From Congeria kusceri (taxonomy: Eukaryota > Mollusca > Bivalvia > Myida > Dreissenidae): DNA of 64,000 bases. Numbering within the stretch: the first letter of the stretch is position 1; the number at the start of each line of letters is the position of its first letter. Location: NCBI GenBank assembly GCA_027627225.1, contig CM051033.1:49598516-49662515 (forward strand), given 5' to 3'. The position numbers and the translations under genes were made by a program. The notes below the pieces were generated by a model that worked only from the letters and a program-made list of their open reading frames with translations, was not told the origin of the DNA and ran no database searches. Below are positions 48,001 to 59,220 of the stretch, piece by piece.

Positions 48001-48700
48001 ACATTACATTAACTATTTCAGCGTAATAAGAGGGATAACTCATAATAACTCATAAATAAGATAATAATAGAAAAGTACAATGGTTAATGACGATATCAAC
48101 AAATCACATACATGTGGATACATGTTTAATATTATACACAACACACATTGCCAGTACACTCTTTGCTGCTGATACGTTTCTGCAAAGGATTTCGTTGAAG
48201 CACTTCGCGATTTTAAAAGCAACTTCACGCTAACGAAGCAGTGCTAATATAGATATAGAGTCTCTGTTAAAATGCGAATTAGTTTATATGCATACACAGT
48301 TGCATTGTGAATGCCATATTTAAGTGACTGTACACTATGCTAAGAACAACTTAATATAAAGTATAATGTATATGCTACATAAAAAGAATTATAAATTATC
48401 CAACAACAATGTCAACATGTGCAGGATATTTAAATTAGTATCTGTATTGGAGCACAATGATATGATAAATGTAATTATCTATGTCAAAAATGAGTCGCCA
48501 AAGACGGTTTAGACACTAAAAAGACCCACCACTAATCAACAAAACTGTCCCCATCAAAATTGCAAATAATAATGTTGTAATATGTTTTTGTTTCATATTT
48601 AGTTCGTAATGGTCATTCACAATATGATCGATGCATTTGTCACCAAAAAAAATAGCAATGCATACAACTAAACCTGATGCACTGATGTTTCATAACTTAT

Positions 48701-48800
48701 GACGTATGACGTGCTGTCTCTTGTATTAAGTAACGTTGGCGTTCAATACAGACGTATGACGTGCTGTCTCTTGTATTAAGTAACGTTGGCGTTCAATACA
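48701..48800 (+). repeat. Perfect 50-bp tandem duplication
   Basis: 48701-48750 and 48751-48800 are identical. The unit contains TGCTGTCTCTTGTATTAAGT and AACGTTGGCGTTCAATACA. Diverged single versions lie at 44305-44360 and 52385-52425. Confidence 0.95.
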
Positions 48801-48877
48801 GACGTGTGTACATTTATTTTGTAACGTAGAGGCCGACCTTCCAGAATGTTATAACATCGTAGTTTCTTCACATACTG

Positions 48878-49261
48878 ATGTATAAAATTGTCAGCAACAG
48901 GAAAGACAAAACAGACAAACTTAAATATGACAAATATAAACGGGTCTGCTGCTTACAAAAAATTCTCAACATCTTTGCTAAAAATACTCATGCGCGTACA
49001 ATACCTGTCCCAAATCAGCGTTCATTAGTTCATATTAATACGAACATCAATAATATGAGTACGGTTTGCCAAAATTTCATGCATTTTGCGCGAAAAATGA
49101 TTAAATGCATAGGCAAGTGTCAATATTATGTTAGAATCGACCCGATGTTACCACTCATAAACATCATCACTTCGGGAATTATGTTAACAGCAAATTGGTC
49201 TGCACATAAGTTAAGTAAGATAATTTCTACGTGGAACTACAATGTCGGATTTTTAAAATAG
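48878..49261 (+). other. Unsupported 127-codon open frame
   Basis: An ATG-initiated frame rich in Lys, Asn and Ile, with no signal peptide, membrane segment or domain I recognise, and no splice or promoter context. The corresponding place in the right copy of the 8-kb duplication (about 56.9-57.3 kb) holds the receptor gene on the other strand, with no visible homology. I lean towards chance. Confidence 0.15.
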
Positions 49262-49473
49262 AGCTTTTAATCTTTGTATCAAAGAATCAAATATACCTAC
49301 CTCTTAACTGGTTTTACGTGTTTGAGCGATTTCCTGTTCTGAGCTCCAGCTCGGAAGTTGCATTGGTTCATTTTGCATTCACCATCAAAAAGAGGTGGAG
49401 CCAGTGTTTACAGTCCGTAATTATGTTGCAAAGAGGAAAAATGAATCCTACATTGCTTAACAAAACCATATAA

Positions 49474-50610
49474 TAGTGTATTCTGTTGAATGTATTTGCG
49501 CATTGTTCGAGATATGATATTTGACCCTTGTAACTATCTGAAATATTGCATTATTGCAGACCCCACTTACAGCTAAATTAATGTATATTTTGTTTCGCAT
49601 GGCTCCCTAACACAGAATATAGCTTCTACAATTTGGTGTACAATTACCATATTACGGTAACTAGTGTTAACATGTGTACCAAAATAAAACTCAATGCCTT
49701 GTTTTTTCGATAGCGGCTTTAAGTTTGGCATATTCTTACAAGATGTATTCAAACTCCAAAAATACTGTTCGGTGAAAATAAAATACTGTTTATTAGAAGG
49801 CCGTTTTTCTCACAATCATAATTTGTTAAAATTGACATGTAAACTAAAAATTTATTATAATTTAGAAATAAAAGAAAACACAAAATAAAATAATGCATAA
49901 TGAACAAAAGACATAAATATTGTCATTACATGTATTGTTTACACGTTCTACACTTTCCAAACGTCCTTTCGTTTTATGTAGAATTGTGCAGCTGACCGAT
50001 TGATAAATACATACAAATAAAAATTATGTTTATGAACAGATGTATTATATGGAGGATCAGGGTTTTTGTAATAAACAAAAAGCTCAAAATCAAAATGCGG
50101 CATTGCATGCAGATTAGAACAAACTAAAAGATGCTGTCAGAAACGCATGCAAAATAAATAATAACTAAGTGTTATATTATATCAGTAAAAGTTAGTTTTA
50201 GCGAAATGCGAGTTATGTCTATTTAATTCCCATATCTTCCTTCGAAAACATTAGTTATTGCAAATTCTACTATTTAACTAGGCATTGCTATTTCTACTTC
50301 GAACAGTGACATGCTTCTTTTATCGTCATCATCACGCACAAAAGTAGTATTATATAGTTCTATGTGCGAGCGATTATACCACATGAGAATACAACTGATA
50401 TGCAAAATATGCATTGCTGTTACTACCGAAATAGTACAACGCAAACAGTTTATCACATGTTCATATTCAGCTGCTTCTGTTTTTTAACCATACCTCAAAA
50501 TCAATACAGTAACTATTGGTTTATTCGTTGAAATAAATTCAGATATCTTTTTTTTTGTTACTTCACTGTCAGTAGACTTTTAGGTTAGTATACTTTTAGG
50601 TTATGTTTCT
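49474..50610. other. Noncoding AT-rich stretch
   Basis: Nothing supported; the longest frame is about 60 codons. Confidence 0.35.
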
Positions 50611-50619
50611 ATTAAGAAG

Positions 50620-51300
50620 TAATTTTTGATTTATCGTTTTTTATTGGCCAAGAAACAACGATTTGGAGTTCTGATGCGCAGGAATTTAACCACAAGGGTT
50701 TTAGCCGGAGTTGTTTAATAGCCAATCATCAGAAGGGCTAAAAGTTGTTTATTGGCCGATAAACAACGGTTATGCGATATTTGTTTTATTATAACATGAT
50801 TTCACATAATTTATATTTGCAGTTGCTATTCGAACTACTTTTACTATGCTCTGCTCAGATTCGGAAATTCTTTTTGCGTTGCTTATGGGTGGTTTAACAA
50901 CGATAATTGTGTTCTTTGTCTATGGAAAAATTAGCGAGTAACATGTTAGAATAGTGTATACACAACATGTTTAATTATAAGTAGGCGTATAATAAGTCTG
51001 GGCGCACTTAGTTCGACAACCTTAGGGTGCTTTATATCAGGAATTACTAGCCACATATTTACCATAGCGAAATCACATATGAAATACAATAAATATACAT
51101 ATACGTAAATGAAATGTCAATAATCCAGATTGAGAAACTTATATAATGAAACGTACAAACACATTACATGGGATTAAAAATAAAATATAGCTAAAGCGTT
51201 TCGACAAAGCTCATCAGGGCATAATACAATAAATCATAATGTTTTGACGTTATGAAATATTGTGTTATGCCCTATTTTGTCCTATTATATCTTATCAAAG
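50620..51300 (+). repeat. ~8-kb tandem duplication, left copy, distal part
   Basis: Matches 58.66-59.22 kb at an offset of 8.04 kb: GATTTATCGTT-TTTATTGGCC (50629 versus 58669), CTTTTTGCGTTGCTTATGG (50869 versus 58869), GAAAAATTAGCGAGTAACATG (50925 versus 58928), and GGGATTAAAA (51171) versus CGGATTAAAA (59199). It includes short palindromic TTGTTTATTGGCC/GATAAACAACG phrases on both copies. Confidence 0.8.
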
Positions 51301-51699
51301 TCGTTAGTTATTGTTAAATCACATATTTTATGGTTGTGTTGAGCCACATTTTCTGAAAATCAATTTAATTTTATATCATTTCTAATTTACGTATGTGTAG
51401 TTTTAACTTTCTTAATTAATCACGTTGTATACAGTTGGTGTGTGGCATCTGAGTTAAACGTTAAACCATTTGGCTGTAGATACTAACACTTGAATCGTAT
51501 GGTTACATCTGTCGTCTACTTAATATGCTTTTTTAAATTAAAATAAATTTCTATAATTAAAGTACGCTTAACTTTGAATCAATCATATATTATGCTATTT
51601 TAGCTTTTTAGATAAACGTTTTCAGTAAAAAAAAATGGAAGTGCTTGAGTGCCGTTTGATAAATTGTGATCCGTCATGTGCAGGTTTTACCGTGTTAAC

Positions 51700-53200
51700 A
51701 TTTACATGTAGAAGTTATTGTATATATTAAAACAAACAAACACACTTCTACAAGTAAACTAAGAAAGTAATATTAGGTTTTATCAACTGTGGGTTGAAAC
51801 ATATTTATTTAAACTCATTTAGTTTGTTAAAGCCTGAGGATTATTGAAACACTTTCTAGTCAGATTTCAATATGTGTGTTAAGACTCAGTGCACACAGTG
51901 CTCAATGAAATGTAGAAAGTTTATCCAATTAATGTCCTCTATTACCACTAATGGAATGGAGACAACCGTGTTAGCCGCGTTATTAGCATTTCCTGAGGCA
52001 CCCAGCAGAGCTATTATAGGGCTTACCGTTTTAGAACCAATGAATACTGATGTCAGTATGTTCTGATTAAAACAAGACGGTCACAAAACTCCCATCAACA
52101 CGAGCATTGGTATTGTAAGAAATATCGCTTATATGTGATGAATTCTAACTGACCATATCATTATTACAATTCCGGTACCGGAAAGAAAGTTTCTTTTTCT
52201 CAAAATATAATATTGCATTGACAATGCACTATTGATATAGGAAGCACTACTTAAGCGCAATGCAACGCAATGGGCATATTGCTTATTTAGTAGACGAGAA
52301 ATAGACGAGAAATGGCATTGGCTTTCTAATATTCCAATATATCATTATTGACCTTACGCCAATGCCATTCAAGTAGGTCGTTTTGTCTCTTGTATTAAGT
52401 AACGTGGGCGTTCAATGAAGACGTGTGTCTTTTACTGTTATGTAAATTAGAGGCGCATATTTCTTAGACTGTTTTAATAGCATGATTGCTTCACTTAGTT
52501 GTAGTATAAACTGCTCAAAACAGGTAAGGCTAAATACAAGTCAAATACAACCCATCATAAATATAACTAATTGCTGATAACTCGTGTTTATCTTCAGAAA
52601 ATAATCCCTGGAACGATTGGCCTTCACGCTGTTTAAGACAAGAGTTGCATGTATATCATGTCGCAGCAAACGGAAACACATACATAACATGTTGTGACAT
52701 TTTCTGACACTGGTGCGCAATGATGATGTTTGTCAAATACACCGACTTTGTAAATGGTTTGTTAAACACAAGAAAAAAAAAGTTCGATTTGCTTCTCTTT
52801 GAGATATTATAAAAATCGCTTTGATGACATGGCGTAAATATGACGTCACGCACTTAGAAATGATAAAGCCTAACGTATTGTGTTTCATTGACAAATCAGC
52901 CGTAATTTATTGAATTAAATACCTCTGGTGGTTATACTAGCGACATGTTTTGTGTTGTTTTGACAGTTTTAAAATATATTGTGCGTGCGTACAAATATTG
53001 TTACCCAGTTTAGATTAGGTTAGAATTGTAAATAGTTTTTTTATGTAAACCCCGAATAAAGATTCTAAAATATGCATGTATGTGCTTAACCGCGGGCAAT
53101 TTTAGTGGTGGCTAGCCTAAATGTCAATTGGAGTGAATATAGCTCAGGCAGTTGTGAAAATCAGCACTCTAGTAAAATGTATACAAATTATACATTTGTC
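51700..53200 (+). repeat. ~8-kb tandem segmental duplication, right copy, proximal part
   Basis: Partner of 43.40-45.30 kb; see landmarks there. The 64-codon frame at 51872 spans the shared GCGTTATTAGCATTTCCTGA segment but its frame is not kept in the partner. Confidence 0.8.
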
Positions 53201-54585
53201 TTTCCTTAAACCGTGCCTGTAAAGACGTATCATTATGATGTTCAAGATATTGTGCTATACAATTATAAAACGTTATGGGTGGTCTCATGGACATACTATT
53301 CGAAATAATCTGAAACAAAAACCAAAAACATTGCGTGACAGCATTAAGATTTAATTGACATATTACATTTGCGTATGTTAATAGTTTTGCAAAACCTTAA
53401 AATCTGATTAATTTAGTGTACAACGTTGTACTTTAATTTTCGAAGCAGGGTTGTTTATGAAACATTTGTATAGGATGCCTAAAAATAATGTGCGACTGTG
53501 TTTCATCATCTGTTTGATCATGAATGTGTTCTGTACAATGTATGCATACACCATTAATTATTGTAATGTCATAACATATCATTAGATATAGATATACTAA
53601 TTTGATGAAATACTTATTAGTGTAATAAGTTGCTTTATTAAAACTGCGTTGTGTAATTGAAGTTGTACGTGCGCATTTTTTATTTTGTTAGGCCTTTTTG
53701 CATTTTGGCGAATCAAATTGGCATTTTCCCAAACATGTGACTTTCAGAAACGTTAATTGTTATACATCTATCTGTAAATTAGCGATTTAATTGTATGTTT
53801 ATGTTTTATGTTTTGTTCTTGATATAATATTTTAGTTAATTGATACATAACGTTTTGCGTTTATGCCTTCTTGCGATATTTTACATTAGTCATTAATTAA
53901 TACAATTCGTGAGCAAATACCTTAAGGACTTTATATTCATTCATTGTTCAATGATAGTAAATATATATAATTATTATAAACCCCACAGAACATTGTATCA
54001 AAATTTTACCACCATACTATGTAACATATCTATAATATTATTACCGAAATATATAACTGACATCATCATATCATAAGAAATAAAAAACATTATCATAATG
54101 TGTTTGATGCCATTTTGTATTACTTGTTATGTACTTCACGTCGTACACTTAAGAAAACAGACCAGATATAATAATCAAATTATCATGTACGTTCATGTAC
54201 GATGCATAACAAACCAGATGCCTAGCATGTACAATGTTAACGGACTCAAAATAAATAGCCGGTCATATGGTCAACGACTTACGTGTACCTTATATGCATA
54301 AGGGAAATAGGTTGGATTATTGGACAAAGTTCACCATCCGGTGATCTGAGTTTCTGCTTCTGACATACGAGGTCGCTTTATTGACGCAGCAAAAACACGG
54401 GATCAAATTGCAATAAATGAATAAGCACTCTTACAGATAATAATTCTGCGCGTAGATGATGTTTATTCTTTGAATTTTAATGATAAAATCATTATGCCTT
54501 CGAGGTTTTTCGACAAGTACGTGTTAAATTATCATGCGTAATGCCAATTCAAAAGTAAACACTACGTCAATAATGACTGTTGACT
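53200..54585. other. Noncoding AT-rich stretch
   Basis: No feature supported. Confidence 0.35.
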
Positions 54586-54850
54586 TCAATTTAAAGGGAC
54601 TTGTTCACAGATTTATGTATGTTTTGAAGTATGCCATTAAATGCCTTAACTTGACATATTTAAGCATCGGAATTAAAGAGCTCCCGCATAATAACAAGAA
54701 AATGGTTAAAAAAAAAAAAAAAATACATAAAACAGTTGCTCCAACGGAGTTCAAACCTGGGAGCTCTGGATTAAAACGCTATCGCATTAACCAATCGGCC
54801 ATTCCGATTTCTGTGTTGGACATTAATCAGTTTATTTGAACTAATTAAAC
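54586..54850 (-). mobile_element. tRNA-derived SINE (Ser/Leu-like head)
   Basis: On the minus strand TGGCCGATTGGTTAATGCGA resembles the A-box region of type-II (Ser/Leu) tRNAs, and CCAGGTTTGAACTCCG downstream is a B box. An A/T homopolymer (54706-54721) lies within the body. The far end TTTAAAGGGACTTGTTCACA (54591) resembles, at its first bases, the TIRs of the elements at 11.8 and 38.0 kb. The plus-strand 101-codon frame here is a shadow. Confidence 0.6.
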
Positions 54851-56249
54851 AATGTAACTCATTGTAACGCTGTTATTCAGTACACAAACTGTAACAGCGT
54901 TATCTTAATCCGAAAAAATAGGGTCAAACATTGATACTGTTTATACAACACATGGTACATTTTATATCCTTGCCAATGTCTTTTATAATATCACTAAATA
55001 ATATTAAGTAAATGTATACATATTCATAAAATGTAAACTAATGATAAATGTGTTTAAGCTTATACACAGGCAAAAGTTATTAAAACAAGTACCACGGACT
55101 AAAAAGTGCTGCAACTTTTGCAATTACGTATTTCAGCCGCGCAATGGTCAACACAAAATTATTTCGTTTTTTTCCCCCAAAATGTTGGTATGAACACATG
55201 AATGTATAACTCAAACATTGCAAGCTGACATTCTTATTAATAAGATAAATATATAGCAATTTCCATTTAATGCGTTTTAACTTTTGTCGAGTTTAATAAG
55301 GAATGGGATACTATGTGTTGTTAAGATTCTTCAATTCTGAATACAATTAAAATTTTATTAATTTCGAAATAGCAAAGCGCAACCTGAACGCCTAAGATAA
55401 CTAACAAACCACGTTAAATATATTGCACACGAAAACAGAATACCGTATTAGCCGTGGATTTATCGAATAGTATGAATAAAAACACCTCATGAAATATCTC
55501 AAACCGAAAGCAAACAATATCGTGACTGTACTTGGATTTCTGCACACTTACCATATGCCATTGTAAATACTTGTGTTCAGAAGAAGAGATTTGTAGAAAC
55601 ATTCAAAGGAACGAATTTACATATTCACAAATCGACATCGTCCACAATTGCGTAATAGATTCAAAAAAGTACATGATATATGTATATTAATTATAATGCA
55701 GCACACAAGTATTTTGGAAAGAAAATGACACAGAAATATTATGGATAAAACGTCTGTATAACAAACAAGTCCTTAACGTTTACAGTACAGCATTTGTGTT
55801 CCATTTATTTTCAAAGGTGCAATTAGATCCAGTACTCATTGAGAAACAATAACGAACTTCATGTTAATGCGGCGACGTTCGAGTTGTAAAGTATTACTAA
55901 TCGTCACACCACGCGCTCTCATATAATGGAATGGTTGTCTATACACAGCCTAATGACCACAGTTAATATCAATATAGAGCAAGCCAATATGGGGCAAGCA
56001 GCCAACAATAGTGTTCTTCATAAGGCGATTCATGTGTTCGAACCTCAACGTATTGGCACAATTTATGATGATACAACTGATGAATCGACACACGCATAAC
56101 GGTAACGATTTTTATCTTATCATTCGTCTACATTGTCAAGCTCTGTTGTCTTAAAAGACTGGCAAACAATGCAATGATTTAAACGATCGTAAACTAAACC
56201 TGTGAATATAATGATTTTAACACGGATTTAGATTCATGTTCAGTTCGAC
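54851..56249. other. Downstream flank of the receptor gene
   Basis: AT-rich and noncoding; it should contain the receptor's 3' UTR on the minus strand. Confidence 0.4.
55804..55809 (-). promoter_or_regulatory. Candidate polyadenylation signal AATAAA
   Basis: AATAAA on the minus strand about 440 bp after the receptor stop codon. It is the nearest canonical hexamer I noticed downstream. Hexamers are frequent in AT-rich DNA, so this is weak evidence. Confidence 0.3.
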
Positions 56250-57449
56250 TTAATCCATAAAAGTTGTTCCCTGTGTTAGGGTTACATGAAGCTGGTCGTT
56301 CCTTATGTGCGAGGACACATATGAACCTCTGCCGTTTGGACCACCTTTCATTCTACAAAACAAACAAATAAACGTGCTTCGAAATTCCTGACTCATGGAG
56401 CAGTAGAGAACGAAGTTGATACCGCTGTTTAACAAGGCGATGATGTCCATTGTGTCGCCAAGTGGAATGTACACATTTTCGAAAAATTGTTGCTTAAATA
56501 TGCAGAACATTATCAGTATACCTTGCGGCAGTTCTGTGATCAGAAAAAGCACGAATACCATCAGTAACATTGTCGTTGTTCGAGATTTTTGGCGGTTCCT
56601 CGCCGATACACGTACTGCGGATCCTTTTGCCACGGTGCTAGTGTTCGGAATACGGGATGTATTTAACGTAATAAGTAGCAAGGCTCCGTAAATTATGATG
56701 AGGAGACAGGGAACCAGTTTCGCAAGGCAACTGTACAACAATAGTCCCGCGAGAATGATAGGTTTTTCATTTCCAGAACCGAGGTTCCATCTTTCAAAAA
56801 CGTATATCACGTCCGGGCCGCGTTGTATTTGAATCAGTGTGTGGCTTAAGTAGTTAGGTATCATGACTATGATTGAAGCGAACACAATTGCACCCACTAC
56901 CAGCCTGGCTCTAATTAATCGTCGTATCCTTGTTATCGTCCCTTGCGCCGGCGAATGAATGTAACTGTGACGAAAGATGGCCAAGGCGACAGCAAGCCAT
57001 ATTGAAATCGTGTGCGCGGTGGCTGAAACGTTGAGGTACACCAACAGAAAGTTCATCCAACCCCAGCTGTTTTTCTGCGACGATATGGAATTTGCAGGGA
57101 ATTGGCAATAGAAATGCACAGCAAAAGGAACGTACGATATCATAGTAGCCATGTCGAAAACTGCCAACCAAGTCAGCATGCAGTTTATAGGTGTCTGCAT
57201 TTTTTTTCTAGTAAGAACAACAATGTTTATAATATTTAAAGGTATTCCAATAGCACATATCACGAGACTGACGTATCCATGGACCGTACTATATGACTCG
57301 CTGTACTTATCAAGTAAACTCAAACCATCCATCCGAGTTTGAGTTGCATTTGACATAGTTATATTCGCGACTAATGTCGTATTCGCCTCAGCAAAGTTTT
57401 GGCTATTTTGCAATGTTATATTTGCGAGTAATGATGTATTCCCATCCAT
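56250..57449 (-). CDS. Rhodopsin-class GPCR, myosuppressin/FMRFamide (DMSR)-like neuropeptide receptor
   Basis: A 399-residue plasma-membrane receptor in one coding exon. The N-terminus has N-glycosylation sequons at Asn4, 10, 23, 29 and 34. Seven membrane segments lie near 57-80, 90-113, 131-158, 181-200, 233-259, 291-317 and 328-351. Family marks are PINCMLTWLAVFDM in TM2, TELPQG in TM6 and LNSGINFVLYCSMSQEFR in TM7, as in DMSR-type and sex-peptide-receptor-like peptide receptors. The TM3 end reads IFRHSYIHSP in place of DRY, a substitution usual in this group. Cys115 may be the TM3-side Cys of the conserved disulphide, but its partner in the second extracellular loop is not evident. Start: ATG at 57449 is preceded by an in-frame TAA two codons upstream. 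It probably couples an amidated RF-type peptide to a G protein; the ligand is inferred. Confidence 0.9.
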   Translation of the reverse strand: MDGNTSLLANITLQNSQNFAEANTTLVANITMSNATQTRMDGLSLLDKYSESYSTVHGYVSLVICAIGIPLNIINIVVLTRKKMQTPINCMLTWLAVFDMATMISYVPFAVHFYCQFPANSISSQKNSWGWMNFLLVYLNVSATAHTISIWLAVALAIFRHSYIHSPAQGTITRIRRLIRARLVVGAIVFASIIVMIPNYLSHTLIQIQRGPDVIYVFERWNLGSGNEKPIILAGLLLYSCLAKLVPCLLIIIYGALLLITLNTSRIPNTSTVAKGSAVRVSARNRQKSRTTTMLLMVFVLFLITELPQGILIMFCIFKQQFFENVYIPLGDTMDIIALLNSGINFVLYCSMSQEFRSTFICLFCRMKGGPNGRGSYVSSHIRNDQLHVTLTQGTTFMD

Positions 57450-57558
57450 GGCTTAGGCGGCGCGCATCGGCAAGGCATTGACACACTGAATCGTTGACAT
57501 ATAAGTCATGTAAGTTACATGTGCACGTTTTCTCGGCGAATCCCCTGCATAGGTTTAT

Positions 57559-57575
57559 CTGAAATACACAAACAC
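57559..57575 (-). promoter_or_regulatory. Splice acceptor in the receptor 5' UTR
   Basis: On the minus strand TTGTGTTTGTGTATTTCAG (pyrimidine/TG-rich tract then CAG) ends at 57559, so an exon would start at 57558. That lies 109 bp before the receptor ATG. It implies at least one upstream noncoding or partly coding exon. Confidence 0.55.
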
Positions 57576-58438
57576 AAGTATGGAACTGAATAGTGAATTT
57601 TGTACAGCATAACATAAAGACATATTTTTGTTGAATTGTTTTATTTCTTTCGACTCTCATTGTTCATGAATCCATGTCCGGTATTGTTGGTACTTTAAAA
57701 TTAAACAGTAATTGAACATGAATTAAAGTTCACTAAGTGAAGAGTAATTTCTTCTCAAATTCATAATAACGTCACGAAATGTATCTGCAATAAAAATCAT
57801 ATAGAGTTTAAAGTTTTGTATATAAAGTCAAAAGGCGAAGAAATTTAGTTGTGTATAATAGTGAAACCAACTGAAACATATTGTATATAAAATATACACA
57901 AACTTTAAAAAGCGACCCTATTTTAAAATGTGTTTATATCTTTCACATAGTTGTTACACATTGTTTTCACGATATCTAAGATATAATTTCATTACTTTGA
58001 CTTTATATACTAAATCAGTATATCTGCTTATTAGTATACATACGTTTTGTAATTTTGTGTTGTTGATTTTTATAAATACAATGTATTCCAAATTTCTATT
58101 AAAAAAGGATGTTCATTTTCTGCAATTTCCTCCATAACCTATTGCCATATTTATGCTGATCGTAATTTTAGCTTCCCACAAACCAGAAACACAGATTGTA
58201 TAATTTTTTACTTAATAACCCTTTACTTAATATAAAAAATGTTTTTTATTATCACATAACTATTAACACATGTAAAACATTGTTAATATCCATTTAATAA
58301 CATCACATAATTATATTTTAGAATAACCCACATATTCCTAAAACGTATTTGAAATGACATAATTTCACTTGTTCGTGGCAATTAACTTACATAGAAGACA
58401 ATCCTCACAATACATTATCCTAACGTCGGCGAGCAGTT

Positions 58439-58616
58439 CTATGCACCAACTACATCCGACTGCGCCAATATCGCAATATTCAATACCTCAAGCGGCGTCT
58501 TAGGCAGACTGGCAGCAAGCGGAAAATGAAATGCTTTCAAATCATCAGCTGCTGTTGATTGGTTTGGCAACTTCGTGGATGAACTGTGACTAGGTGCCAT
58601 CATGATAATGGGAATT
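58439..58616 (-). other. Candidate upstream exon / small ORF of the receptor gene
   Basis: A GC-rich island by local standards, on the receptor strand and about 1 kb upstream of it. CGTTTAG at 58617-58623 could be an acceptor. From ATG at 58603 a 54-codon frame reads MMAPSHSSSTKLPNQS... to TAG at 58439. A possible donor CTTGAG|GTATTG lies at 58487/58486. Joining this donor to the acceptor at 57558 keeps an open frame that continues into a Cys-rich frame overlapping the receptor start (CRGFAEKTCTCNL..., ending at 57403). That would be an overlapping upstream ORF. Transcript data would be needed; this could equally be chance. Confidence 0.3.
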
Positions 58617-58659
58617 CTAAACGAAAGATATACTTAACATATATTTTGAAATAAAGGAA

Positions 58660-59220
58660 TAATTTTCGATTTATCGTTGTTTATTGGCCAATAAACAACG
58701 ATTTGAAGTTATGATGCTTAGGAATAAAACCACGCATCAGAACAACAAAGATTTGTTTATTGGTCGATAAAGAACACATTATTTCGATTCTAATATGATT
58801 TGACGCATATTTTTGCAATTGTAATGATAACTATTTTTATTTTTACTTTGCTCCGCTCAGAATTGGGACTTCTTTTTGCGTTGTTTATTTGGTAGTTTAA
58901 CATAGATAATTTTGATTTATGTCTACAGAAAAATTAACGAGTGCCATGTTAGAATAAAGTGTATATGTGCAGATTAATGTATTATATCAAAATATTTATA
59001 AATACAAATCATTCGTTGATTCCAGATTCAATGAAAAACATTCGAAAAAAAAAAATCCATAGGGTTTCATTCAAAAAGTGTCTAAGTAACACCGTAATAC
59101 TTGTTACACCTAATACGGGAATTCAGCTGAAAATTGAAATATATTTACACGTGTATATGTATGTTCAAATATAATGAAATCACATGTTTAACATTTATCG
59201 GATTAAAACATGTAATGCAG
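58660..59220 (+). repeat. ~8-kb tandem duplication, right copy, distal part
   Basis: Partner of 50.62-51.30 kb. It lies immediately upstream of the candidate exon, so the receptor gene sits inside the right-hand unit of the duplication. Confidence 0.8.

Noticed and set aside
48878..49473. 127- and 80-codon plus-strand frames as a gene in the left duplication copy
   Set aside because: No similarity to the receptor in the right copy, no domain, and AT-driven composition.
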